DNA of 56,710 nucleotides, taken from Desulfobacterales bacterium. GTDB lineage: Bacteria > Desulfobacterota > Desulfobacteria > Desulfobacterales > JASJAZ01. This document shows positions 34,976 through 43,319 of this stretch, one piece after another (within the stretch, counting starts at the first letter, position 1; every line of letters starts with the position of its first letter). Made by a program: the position numbers and the translations under genes. The notes under the pieces were generated by a model. The model was not told the origin of the DNA. It ran no database searches and saw nothing but the letters and a program-made list of their open reading frames with translations. The stretch lies in NCBI GenBank assembly GCA_030066785.1, contig JASJAZ010000006.1, positions 67,504 to 124,213 of the forward strand, read 5' to 3'.

Positions 34976-36358
34976 ATGGAAACTATCTTAATTGTTGACG
35001 ATGAAAAAAATTACCCGCTGATCCTAAGTGCTGTACTGGAAGAAGAAGGTTACGAAACTTTGACGGCCAACAGCGGCCAGGCAGCATTGGCAATCCTTGA
35101 ATCTTCAGATATTGATCTTGTTTTGACAGACATGAAAATGCCGGTAATGGATGGAATTGAATTACTTGAGCAAATCAAGACCAAGGATCCTGATTTGCCA
35201 GTATTGATGATGACCGCGCATGGCACCGTGGAAAAAGCTGTCGAAGCTATGCAAAAAGGCGCGTATAACTATATTCTCAAGCCGTTTGATAATGAGCGTT
35301 TGATACTATACGTCAGCAAAGCCGCTTCCATGTATCAAGTCGTTAAGGCGAACCGGCGTTTACAAACCGCCGTTGAGACTCAATATAGCTTCGGCAACAT
35401 TGTCGGTAAAAGCAAAGCCATGCAGGATGTCTTTGAAACGATCCGTAAAGTTGCGCCGACCAATGCGACCGTCTTAATTGAAGGGGAAAACGGCACTGGC
35501 AAAGAACTGGTGGCCAAATCCATTCATTTTAACAGCCTTAGACGGGACAAACCGTTTGTTGCCGTCAATTGTTCGGCTCTGGCTGAAAATTTGCTGGAAA
35601 GCGAACTTTTTGGTCATGAAAAGGGAGCATTCACCGGTGCCATTGCGAGGAAAAAAGGTCGTTTTGAGCTGGCAGAACAGGGAAGCCTCTTTTTAGATGA
35701 AATCGGTGAGTTAACACCTAATCTTCAAGTAAAGCTACTGCGGGTTCTTCAGGAAAAAATTATCGAAAGAGTGGGAGGAACCAAACCGATCACTGTTAAT
35801 ATGCGCGTTATCGCCGCCACCAATAAAATATTGAAAGATGAGATTAAAGTTGGCCGCTTCCGCGAAGATTTGTTTTACCGCTTAAATGTTTTGCATTTTA
35901 GGTTACCCCCATTGCGAGAACGCCCGGAGGATATCCGCCCACTGACCAAGCATTTTATTGAAAAGTATGCTGGGGAAAGAAATGCCGAAATTCCGGTAAA
36001 AGGTTTAGGTTTGGAAGTGGAGCGCCTATTTCAAGATTACAACTGGCCAGGTAATGTTAGAGAATTGGAAAATGTCATTGAACGAGCAATGATTCTCTGC
36101 CCCAGGGATCAGATCGGTCTATCGGATTTGCCGGCTGATTTTAAAAGCCAAGTATACAATGCTTTGCATTTTGATGGCATACCAGCGAGTGCCAAGTTAA
36201 GCGAGACATTAACGATGGTGGAAATATCGATGATTGAAAGGGCTTTGAAAATGGCTAACGGCGTTCAGTCACATGCAGCCGATATTTTAGGGATCACCAA
36301 AAGTGGCCTAAATCAAAAAATAAAAAAGCTTAAAGTAAATCTAGATGATCTACAATGA
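34976..36358 (+). CDS. Sigma-54-dependent response regulator
   Basis: This 460-residue NtrC-class activator has a receiver domain (residues 3-118; phosphoacceptor Asp52), a central AAA+ domain and a Fis-type HTH (VQSHAADILGITKSGLNQKI). The AAA+ domain is complete: Walker A GENGTGKELVAK, intact GAFTGA loop in GHEKGAFTGAIARK, Walker B LFLDEIGEL and arginine-finger region RFREDLFYRLN. It should therefore activate sigma-54 promoters, unlike the NtrX-like protein in this window. The start ATG has GAGG upstream and follows the kinase stop by three bases. PilR-like control of pilus genes is possible given the divergent pil operon. Confidence 0.92.
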   Translation: METILIVDDEKNYPLILSAVLEEEGYETLTANSGQAALAILESSDIDLVLTDMKMPVMDGIELLEQIKTKDPDLPVLMMTAHGTVEKAVEAMQKGAYNYILKPFDNERLILYVSKAASMYQVVKANRRLQTAVETQYSFGNIVGKSKAMQDVFETIRKVAPTNATVLIEGENGTGKELVAKSIHFNSLRRDKPFVAVNCSALAENLLESELFGHEKGAFTGAIARKKGRFELAEQGSLFLDEIGELTPNLQVKLLRVLQEKIIERVGGTKPITVNMRVIAATNKILKDEIKVGRFREDLFYRLNVLHFRLPPLRERPEDIRPLTKHFIEKYAGERNAEIPVKGLGLEVERLFQDYNWPGNVRELENVIERAMILCPRDQIGLSDLPADFKSQVYNALHFDGIPASAKLSETLTMVEISMIERALKMANGVQSHAADILGITKSGLNQKIKKLKVNLDDLQ

Positions 36359-36552
36359 TTTATGACATCACAACCTTTTTGATGGATATTAATCAAAACC
36401 CAACTTACAACAATTGGACGCTTGATCCAAACCAATCTATATTTATATCGGCGGAAAAATGATCGATAAGACCATCCTAAAAAAGCATCAGCTAAAACAT
36501 CACAGCCCGGACTTATCGGGACATCGGTCCGCTGAAACAACATCAGATAATC

Positions 36553-37239
36553 CTATCCGGCTGTTTTTTCTTTAGCGATCTCGAAATAAATGGAATCCGA
36601 ATAATCGGAAACGAGCTTTTCAAATGTTTCGTCACTTTTCTGCTTTTGTCCCATCTTGGCATAGAGAATTCCTAAATTAAAAAGCGCATCATCTTTTAAA
36701 ACTGTACCAGGTCCCTCAATAATGCTTTCAAAATATTTGGCCGCATTCACATCATCCCTTTTTGCTTGATAGGCATGGGCCAGTCCACTCAAAACAAAGT
36801 TGCGCAAAGAGGGTTGATGGCTAAAATCTTCCAGACTTTGGTGATACAAATCGATGGACCTGTCAATTTCTCCGGCATCAAAACACATGTTGGCAAATAT
36901 GAGTCTTGCAAATCTGCCGCCATCCTTTTTCCCGTATTTGTTAAAAAGATCATCAAAATCTTTTTCAACGGCCAGTAGTGCCAGTTGGGGGTCTTTGGTA
37001 TTTAACGCTTCAGCATAAATGCCCATGCTTTTTTCAAGCAGCATAAACGCCCTGTTTTCAGCCCTGTCGGAAAAATAACGAAATGCCGTGATGGCTAAAA
37101 TGACAACCACAACACCCAAAATGCCATAAATAATTTGAGGTTTATGTTCTGTTGCGAACCGAAATAATCTTCCCGAAAACGTCATAAATTGATCCGGTTC
37201 TTTTAGAAGTTCTTTACGTGTCAGCTTCTTTTTGGTCAT
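36553..37239 (-). CDS. YfgM-like membrane-anchored TPR protein
   Basis: This 228-residue protein has a short charged cytoplasmic start (MTKKKLTRKELLKEPDQF), one membrane helix (about 36-58, IIYGILGVVVVILAITAFRYF) and a periplasmic helical region with TPR-type repeats. This is the layout of the YfgM/TPR_21 family, ancillary to the SecYEG translocon and periplasmic chaperones. The open frame continues upstream to 37557 over the SH3 gene. The ATG at 37239 has GGGGG a few bases ahead and starts the family-like sequence, so the longer frame is rejected. Assignment to YfgM rests on layout. Confidence 0.75.
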   Translation of the reverse strand: MTKKKLTRKELLKEPDQFMTFSGRLFRFATEHKPQIIYGILGVVVVILAITAFRYFSDRAENRAFMLLEKSMGIYAEALNTKDPQLALLAVEKDFDDLFNKYGKKDGGRFARLIFANMCFDAGEIDRSIDLYHQSLEDFSHQPSLRNFVLSGLAHAYQAKRDDVNAAKYFESIIEGPGTVLKDDALFNLGILYAKMGQKQKSDETFEKLVSDYSDSIYFEIAKEKTAG

Positions 37240-37303
37240 TTTTCCCCCACAAACGATTAAGAGATAGAATTTTAGATATGAGATTACTCCTGCCTGCCTG
37301 CTC

Positions 37304-37855
37304 TTACCATACCAATGATTTATGAATCCAACCTTTTTCACCATCAGCATGCTGAATATTGATCCAATTGCCCTTGCGCCGAAGTACCTTAAATGGAATC
37401 CCTTTTTCGACCATAAAAACGACTTGTTGGCGGGTTCCCGGTCCCGAGCGGATATTACACTTATCCTTTTTTGTAATGACCGCCGGCAATTTGCCAACCA
37501 ATGAATGGTGAACCCAGCCCTCATCGCCTTCAAAATCTCTGAAATGGTACCACGCACCAGATTTTTTGAGTATCAATAAGGGGTGATATTTTTCAACTTT
37601 CCAGATAATGTCATATTTAGTTCCCGGTCCCGAACGGATATTAGCTATTGGAGCGGTAACTGTTAAGCGATCGGCCGAAATACTACGACCATCAGGCCAT
37701 AGTAGTATCAGGAAAACAACAGCGACGAACCAAGACACCCATATGGCATCTTTGATGCCGAGTCTGGATGCGGTGACAGTTTCTTCGGATTTTAGGGATA
37801 GCGACGTGATCGATAACTGTCGGACTTCGCTCTGCAATTTTAAAATAGAATTCAT
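37304..37855 (-). CDS. Membrane-anchored double SH3 protein
   Basis: This 183-residue protein has one membrane helix (about 38-55, IWVSWFVAVVFLILLW) and two bacterial SH3 domains in the periplasm. Each has the ANIRSGPGT / CNIRSGPGT motif followed by a GWVH or GWIH closing motif. Bacterial SH3 domains commonly bind peptidoglycan or peptides. No hydrolase domain is attached, so it may be an adaptor. The frame is open to 37894; the ATG at 37855 is preferred, with weak support from a GGAA upstream. It lies 64 bases ahead of the TPR gene on the same strand. Confidence 0.8.
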   Translation of the reverse strand: MNSILKLQSEVRQLSITSLSLKSEETVTASRLGIKDAIWVSWFVAVVFLILLWPDGRSISADRLTVTAPIANIRSGPGTKYDIIWKVEKYHPLLILKKSGAWYHFRDFEGDEGWVHHSLVGKLPAVITKKDKCNIRSGPGTRQQVVFMVEKGIPFKVLRRKGNWINIQHADGEKGWIHKSLVW

Positions 37856-37919
37856 ATTTTCTGTTCCAAATCCAAGAATCCTAAAATAAATCAATCTGTT
37901 GATAAACTCAGAAAATAGT

Positions 37920-38855
37920 TTATAGCCATCTAAATACCCTTCGGGGCTGATCCAATCGCATAATACCCGCTTCCTTGGCGTGACGCACCGCCGCTTGATA
38001 CTCTTGATCCGAAATTGATCGCGACAGTGCTTTCACTTCAGATGCGCGACCGCAAGGTCGATATTGGGCCATAACGTTTACATAACTATTTGTCGAGATA
38101 TGGCGCGCAATATAGTGCATAATATTGGGAGTGCCTGCAAGTCCGTCCGGCAAAACCAGATGACGAACTAAAAGCCCTCGATGGGCGACACCGGATTCAT
38201 CAATATTCAAATCACCAACCTGCCGGTGCATTTCGGCAAGAGAGACACGCGCTATTTCAGGGTAATCCTCGGCATCACAGGTGATCTTGGCAACCTGTGG
38301 ATCCCAGAATTTAAAATCCGGCATGTAAATATCGATAACGCCTTCTAACAATTGTAACGTAGTTAAGCTATCATAACCGCTCGAATTATAAACCAAGGGT
38401 ATCCGCAAGCCCGCTTTTACAGCCAAGAGGGTTGCGGATAAGATTTGGGGTACAACATGCGAAGGCGTGACAAAATTAATATTGTGACACCCTGCTGTTT
38501 GCAGAGCCAACATAATGGCTGATAATCGTTTATCATCTATTTCCTCGCCAAAGCCTTCATGGCTGATATCGTAATTCTGACAAAAATTACACATAAGATT
38601 GCAATGTGTAAAAAAAATGGTGCCCGACCCATGTTGCCCAACCAATGGGGCTTCCTCGCCAAAATGCGCGTTATAGCTTGATACCTTCGCGCGAGCCCCT
38701 GTTTGACATACACCGTGTTCCCCGTCAAGACGATTGATTTTGCACTCACGCGGACACAGAGTACATGACTTCAGTATTTTGACCGCAGCTTTAACCTTAG
38801 CTGCCAAACCACCGTCCTTAAGAGTTGTTAAATATACCGGGGAAAAAGATGCCAT
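37920..38855 (-). CDS. PflX-like radical SAM protein
   Basis: This radical SAM enzyme is 311 residues from the ATG at 38855 (a TTG at 38879 would add eight). The [4Fe-4S] motif is HCNLMCNFC (C-x3-C-x2-C). It is preceded by an extra cysteine cluster CTLCPRECKIN...GVC that is typical of the PflX/COG1313 group, distant relatives of pyruvate-formate-lyase activases. YMPDFKFWD and the later HLVLPDGLAGT are further group features. The substrate is unknown for this group. No glycyl-radical enzyme is encoded in the window. The gene stands alone, with SH3 and TPR genes downstream. Confidence 0.85.
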   Translation of the reverse strand: MASFSPVYLTTLKDGGLAAKVKAAVKILKSCTLCPRECKINRLDGEHGVCQTGARAKVSSYNAHFGEEAPLVGQHGSGTIFFTHCNLMCNFCQNYDISHEGFGEEIDDKRLSAIMLALQTAGCHNINFVTPSHVVPQILSATLLAVKAGLRIPLVYNSSGYDSLTTLQLLEGVIDIYMPDFKFWDPQVAKITCDAEDYPEIARVSLAEMHRQVGDLNIDESGVAHRGLLVRHLVLPDGLAGTPNIMHYIARHISTNSYVNVMAQYRPCGRASEVKALSRSISDQEYQAAVRHAKEAGIMRLDQPRRVFRWL

Positions 38856-39229
38856 TTTTATAATATCCCGTTTTGGCAAAAGGCTAAAATTAAATAACGT
38901 TCATGTTAGCTGGCAGGTTCACATACGCAAATTTGACGCTGTGCTCTCATAACGTGGCAGGATTCGTTATTACAGTTGCAGGCTAGCATACAACCTTAAT
39001 ACTGAATGTCGCTACATGTAGCATTTATCTAACCCAGGTCAAAATGAAGGGCTTCACGAAATTACCGATAACGGTTATAAAATGAATAATGCCAATTAAT
39101 GTAATAGAGCTTCGATTGCATACAATCCAACGGTAGGCCGATTTTGGACCAACGTATCGAATTCCAAACAACAATTAGAAACAGGTAACATGCGGTGGGT
39201 ATAGGTCATTCTAAAACTTAGACTGTTAT
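38856..39229. other. Intergenic region with a 12-base palindrome
   Basis: These 374 bases lie between the Fur-FeoA stop and the radical SAM start, both on the minus strand. No gene was recognised. GCTACATGTAGC at 39011-39022 is a perfect 12-base palindrome and could be an operator about 160 bases upstream of the radical SAM gene. No terminator with a clear T run was seen after the Fur-FeoA gene. Confidence 0.4.
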
Positions 39230-39910
39230 TTAACCCCGAATGTGTTCCACTAGAACTTTTTGGGCAAGTCCACGGCCAAGGATATAACGCTTTTGATCAA
39301 CCGCTATGGAGACCTGACCTTTATCGAGGTTGGTGATCACTTCGATTTTATCGCCGATGCGCAGTCCCATGGTCATCAAACGCATGCGTGCATTGGCGCC
39401 GCCATTAAAACCTTTAACGATTAGCTGCTCACCCTGCTTGGTGGCGGATAAAGGCACAACTTGCCGGCGCTCTTTAAGGCAATCAGAGCAAATCCCATAA
39501 ATTTCCATTTTATGTTGCAGCATATGAAAGCCGTGGGTTGCCGCGATTTTTATCTGCAGATTCTCAAGAGTATCATCGCGAAACTCAAAAATCCGGCGGC
39601 ACCGCGTGCAAACCATGTGATCATGGTGCTGCCCGACATGCTTATGCTCATAACGGACCACACCATTATCAAAACGATTTTTCTCAGCAAAACCAAACTG
39701 GTACAAGAGGTTCAGAGTTTCACGCACAAAGTCCGGAGTTAACAGCAAACCCTTGGAGCTCAGTAATTCGACCAGTTCGGTGACGGTTACATGCTGTTCG
39801 GTCTGCATAAATGCATCTAAAACGGAAAACCGATCTTCAAATTTTTCGAAATGCTCTTGTTTAAACAGCTTTTTAAACTGCTCTTTTTCATGTTTGTGAA
39901 TCTGGTTCAT
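39230..39910 (-). CDS. Fur-family repressor fused to a FeoA domain
   Basis: This 226-residue protein joins two modules usually found separately. Residues 1-150 are a Fur-type metalloregulator: a winged HTH, the HHDHMVCTRC metal/zinc motif (Cys101, Cys104) and the second zinc pair Cys141/Cys144 in GICSDC. Residues 150-226 are a FeoA SH3-like domain (LIVKGFNGGANARMRLMTMGLRIGDKIEVI). FeoA domains also occur at the end of DtxR-type repressors, but on a Fur core they are less usual. It probably senses iron or another divalent metal and represses uptake genes; no feoB is in the window. The FmdB-type gene lies 56 bases upstream in the same direction. Confidence 0.88.
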   Translation of the reverse strand: MNQIHKHEKEQFKKLFKQEHFEKFEDRFSVLDAFMQTEQHVTVTELVELLSSKGLLLTPDFVRETLNLLYQFGFAEKNRFDNGVVRYEHKHVGQHHDHMVCTRCRRIFEFRDDTLENLQIKIAATHGFHMLQHKMEIYGICSDCLKERRQVVPLSATKQGEQLIVKGFNGGANARMRLMTMGLRIGDKIEVITNLDKGQVSIAVDQKRYILGRGLAQKVLVEHIRG

Positions 39911-39966
39911 GGATTTCCTTGATAGGCGGCCACACTTTTTACCTCATACCCCTGACATACCATTCT

Positions 39967-40209
39967 TTAGTCACAGCCTGGGATTTCGTAAGTCGTGCAG
40001 CTGCCTCCGGAACAAGTCCGAGTCTGTGCTTTCGCCTGAGACTGTCCGCCCGCGGTATTGGTAACAGCAAAATTAGTGGTACTTAAAACCCGTTCAAAAT
40101 TATTTGATTTACATTTTGGGCAACAAAGCTCGATGGTTTCATCTTGGTTTAAAACCAGAAGCTCAAAAATATCCTGACACTCATTACATCGAAATTCAAA
40201 AATTGGCAT
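39967..40209 (-). CDS. FmdB-family zinc-ribbon protein
   Basis: This 80-residue protein starts MPIFEFRCNECQDIFELL, the hallmark of the FmdB regulatory family. The two zinc-binding pairs are CNEC and CPKC. The C-terminal half is low complexity (Thr, Gln, Ala) and ends in a Cys-rich CSGGSCTTYEIPGCD tail, as is common in Desulfobacterota members. Function is not established; it may be a nucleic-acid or metal-binding factor. GGGG precedes the ATG. It appears to be the first gene of a unit with Fur-FeoA. Confidence 0.88.
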   Translation of the reverse strand: MPIFEFRCNECQDIFELLVLNQDETIELCCPKCKSNNFERVLSTTNFAVTNTAGGQSQAKAQTRTCSGGSCTTYEIPGCD

Positions 40210-40254
40210 ATTTTACCCCTTCTCCATTACTTTAAAATCAATTCGATAGCCTGT

Positions 40255-40281
40255 CTATTACCATCTTTTAATTTTTGTCAA
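40255..40281 (-). promoter_or_regulatory. Candidate promoter for the FmdB/Fur-FeoA genes
   Basis: On the minus strand, a perfect TTGACA (40281-40276) is followed after 15 bases by TAATAG (40260-40255), about 45 bases before the FmdB start. The spacing is short. Confidence 0.4.
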
Positions 40282-40392
40282 GCCGACAAGGCGGTTATTG
40301 GTTAAATAGCACTGGGTATATGACGCTGCGACCGGTCATTAACAAATGTGGCACAAGCCGCTGCCCCCTTAGCTCCGATTCCTTTGTACACA

Positions 40393-42093
40393 TTAACTAT
40401 ATCCAAGCATTTCCTCTGCATGTCTCAAGGTTGCATCAGTAATTGTATCGCCACCCAGCATGCGTGCAATTTCCTGCACACGTTCTTTTTGATCGATTGC
40501 TTTAATGGTGGTTTGTGTTCTGCCGCTTGAGATCTTTTTGGAAATACGAAAATGCTGGCTGCCGTATTTGGCTATTTGGGGCAGATGGGTTATACAAATA
40601 ATTTGATGATGGTGAGCCAAGGCTGCCAATTTTTTGCCGATCTTTTCTGCCACAGCCCCTCCGATACCGGCATCCACCTCATCGAATATGATGGTTTGAA
40701 CCGATTCAGTTTCAGCTAAAATCGCCTTTAACGCCAGCACGATCCTCGAAAGCTCACCACCTGATGCGATAGCCGCAAGCGGCTTTAAATCCTCACCGAC
40801 GTTGGGAGCAATCATAAAAACCACTCGATCCTGACCGTTTTCATTGACGCCGTGTGCTTCAACCGTAAGATACGGAGATAAATCAGCATCGGCTGTTACC
40901 GTATTAAAAAAGACGCTAAAACGCGTCTTGCCCATTTTTAGTGATGCAAGTTCTTTCTCTACCAGCACGGCCAATTTTTTAGCAGTTTGCTGCCGTTTTT
41001 TCGAGAGTTCCTGTGCGCTGCTGGTTAACTGCGCGTGAAAGTCAGCAAGTTTGCAGTTTATTTGGGTAATATTTTCACCCAAATTTTCAACGGCCTCAAG
41101 TTTGTTGGTTACAGATGTCAGATGCGCCCCAATATCGGCGATGGATCCACCATATTTACGCTTCAGCTTGGTCAACAAATCCATTCTTTCCTCAACCGCT
41201 TCCAAACGCTGCGGATCCATGTGTATAGTTTGCAAATATGTCCGCAATTCCTCGGTAATATCCTCAAGTTGGTAAATGGTATCGGCCAATCCCTTTCCTA
41301 CAGACGATAACGCAGGATCAATCCGGATTGATTTTTCCAAGCCGTTTTTTAGGTCGCTCAATTTTTCCAAAACTGCGCCCTGTGAATCATATAATGTGTC
41401 AATGCTCGCCTTCACCGCCTGGAAGAGAGATTCTGCATGTCGCAACCGCATGATTTCCTTTTCCAGCAATTGATCCTCATCTACTTCAATAGCCGCATCA
41501 ATGATTTCTTTTTTTTGAAATGCGTACAATTCAAGCTGTTCTTTTCGGCGTGATTGAGAGGTTTTCAAGTGTTCCAGTTCTTGCAGATTTTGTTTGATTT
41601 CTTGATAAATTTTCTGAAATTGTGATCGCAGCCGCAACAACCCGCCAAATTGATCGATGATCTGCAAATGCGCCTCTTCTTTAAGCAAACGCTGGTGTGC
41701 ATGCTGCCCCGATATGCTGGCAAGGTTGTCGGTAATGGTGTTTAGCAACTGCATGGTTACCAGACGGTCATTGATAAAATTCTTATGCCGGTTGTTTCGT
41801 GAAATGACGCGCCTCACAATCAGCCCCTCCGAGGCATCCAATCCGTATTCCGCCATCTGCTGGGAAAGATGTCCTTGGCTGGGAACATCGAAGAAAGCTT
41901 CAAGTTCGGCGGTTTCAGCACCCGTTCGAATCATTTGCGCATTGGCGCGACGGCCTAAAATTAAGTTGACGGCATTAATGATGATGGATTTCCCGGCACC
42001 GGTTTCACCGCTTAAAACAGTAAGCCCTTCTTCAAACGTGATGCTGAGATCATCAATAATGGCAAAGTTTCGAATGGATAATTTCCGAAGCAT
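40393..42093 (-). CDS. recN: DNA repair protein RecN
   Basis: RecN is an SMC-like ATPase that acts in double-strand break repair. The 566-residue protein has Walker A GETGAGKSIIINAV at the N-terminus, two coiled-coil arms (about 155-225 and 300-370) and a C-terminal head with the ABC signature ASGGELSRIVLALK and Walker B TIIFDEVDAGIGG. Length and order are normal. The start ATG has no strong ribosome binding site. No LexA-type operator was recognised upstream by eye. It is divergent from rdgB. Confidence 0.96.
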   Translation of the reverse strand: MLRKLSIRNFAIIDDLSITFEEGLTVLSGETGAGKSIIINAVNLILGRRANAQMIRTGAETAELEAFFDVPSQGHLSQQMAEYGLDASEGLIVRRVISRNNRHKNFINDRLVTMQLLNTITDNLASISGQHAHQRLLKEEAHLQIIDQFGGLLRLRSQFQKIYQEIKQNLQELEHLKTSQSRRKEQLELYAFQKKEIIDAAIEVDEDQLLEKEIMRLRHAESLFQAVKASIDTLYDSQGAVLEKLSDLKNGLEKSIRIDPALSSVGKGLADTIYQLEDITEELRTYLQTIHMDPQRLEAVEERMDLLTKLKRKYGGSIADIGAHLTSVTNKLEAVENLGENITQINCKLADFHAQLTSSAQELSKKRQQTAKKLAVLVEKELASLKMGKTRFSVFFNTVTADADLSPYLTVEAHGVNENGQDRVVFMIAPNVGEDLKPLAAIASGGELSRIVLALKAILAETESVQTIIFDEVDAGIGGAVAEKIGKKLAALAHHHQIICITHLPQIAKYGSQHFRISKKISSGRTQTTIKAIDQKERVQEIARMLGGDTITDATLRHAEEMLGYS

Positions 42094-42213
42094 TGAATTC
42101 TAATTGATTTGCACAGAGCGAATAAATAGATTTAAGATCTGGTTATTAAAGAAACCGTGGGATTATATCTCACACCCCCTTTCGTTTGTAAAGCGACCGA
42201 CGCCTAAAACATC

Positions 42214-42244
42214 TTTACAAAGATACCTAGTTGGATTATATAAT
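42214..42244 (+). promoter_or_regulatory. Candidate rdgB promoter
   Basis: TTTACA (42214-42219) and TATAAT (42239-42244) are spaced by 19 bases and lie about 65 bases upstream of rdgB. The -10 is perfect; the spacer is long. Confidence 0.35.
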
Positions 42245-42311
42245 AATGTTATATTTATTTAATGATTACAGGATGTTTTAATTTTTTAATCTGAAAGACA
42301 TACGGCCTTAA

Positions 42312-42971
42312 ATGACACTGCCGCTAACTTTGGTCCTTGCCACTCGCAACCCAGGCAAAACCACTGAAATACGTGAGCTATTAGCTGATTTTCCGATCAC
42401 GATTCAGAGTCTAGCTGATTTTGGCCCTATCCCTGCCATCGAAGAAGATGGTGCGACCTTTGATGAAAATGCATACAAAAAAGCGAGTGAAACTGCTAAA
42501 TTGCTCGGCATGCCGGCAATGGCAGATGATTCCGGAATAATTGTCGAGGCTTTAGGAGGTCTGCCAGGGGTTCATTCTGCCCGCTATGCCGGTAAAGATG
42601 CCACGGATGTTCAACGCTACCAAAAATTACTTGAGGCCATGCAACATCAAACCGATCGTCGCGCGGCATTTGAATGTGTTATTTCCATTGCAGTGCCTAC
42701 TGGCGCGGCGCTAACCTACGAGGCGCGCTGCGAGGGATTGATAGCTGCACAACCGTCCGGGGAAAATGGTTTTGGTTACGATCCGATATTTTATTATCCC
42801 CCGTTGCAAAAAACTTTCGCAGAAATTAGCATGCACGAAAAAAACCGAGTCAGTCATAGAGGCAAAGCTCTGAATGAATTAAAACAAGAATTTAATAAGG
42901 TAATGCTTTGGATACGACAGCACATGCCCGTTTATGAAAAACTAACAGGTCTTCAAAATCCTCATGATTGA
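42312..42971 (+). CDS. rdgB: XTP/dITP diphosphatase (RdgB/HAM1)
   Basis: RdgB hydrolyses deaminated purine triphosphates (XTP, dITP) to keep them out of DNA and RNA. The 219-residue protein starts LVLATRNPGKTTEIRELL, the substrate-binding motif of the family. It also has MADDSGIIVEALGGLPGVHSARYAG with the metal-binding acidic residues, then GENGFGYDPIFYYP and the closing KNRVSHRGKAL. It is slightly longer than most homologues at the C-terminus. The stop overlaps the first codons of the broken nitroreductase gene. Confidence 0.95.
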   Translation: MTLPLTLVLATRNPGKTTEIRELLADFPITIQSLADFGPIPAIEEDGATFDENAYKKASETAKLLGMPAMADDSGIIVEALGGLPGVHSARYAGKDATDVQRYQKLLEAMQHQTDRRAAFECVISIAVPTGAALTYEARCEGLIAAQPSGENGFGYDPIFYYPPLQKTFAEISMHEKNRVSHRGKALNELKQEFNKVMLWIRQHMPVYEKLTGLQNPHD

Positions 42972-43304
42972 GAAATTAATTCGTCTTAACCAAAGTTGTC
43001 GAAGATTTTACCAAAATGAAGCAATTAAGCTTAATATATTAAAATCATTGGTAAACCTTTTCTGTTTTTCAGCTTCCGCTGCCAATTTGCAACCGCTGAC
43101 CTATATTCTCTGCTGTAATCCCAAAATTAACGCGCAGATTTTTCCCTGCCTGGCATTTGCCGCATACCTAAAAGATGGGACGGGCCACCCGAGGATGAAC
43201 GCGCGGTCACCTACATCGCCATTCTGGGAGATACTGCCATCACCAAAAGTTTGGAAAAGCAAATTAAAAATCCATATTTCATCAGATCACTGTTTACCGA
43301 ATAG
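42964..43304 (+). pseudogene. Nitroreductase-family gene, frameshifted and truncated
   Basis: The frame starting at 42964 encodes SCRRFYQNEAIKLNILKSLV and SASAANLQPLTYILCCNP, clear matches to the FMN-binding N-terminal half of nitroreductases. At about 43174 the sequence aaagatggga loses the family; inserting one T restores KDWDGPPEDERAVTYIAILGD in the next frame, so a single base is missing. Even in the restored frame the gene stops at 43302-43304, leaving about 113 residues where intact relatives have about 165-200. The C-terminal FMN-contacting half is absent. A sequencing error could explain the frameshift but not the truncation. The ribosome binding site of pckG lies at its end. Confidence 0.85.
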
Positions 43305-43319
43305 GAAGGGGTAAATTGA

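Noticed and set aside
37240-37557. Upstream extension of the YfgM-like frame
   Set aside because: It overlaps the SH3 gene on the same strand in another frame, and the internal ATG at 37239 has a good ribosome binding site.
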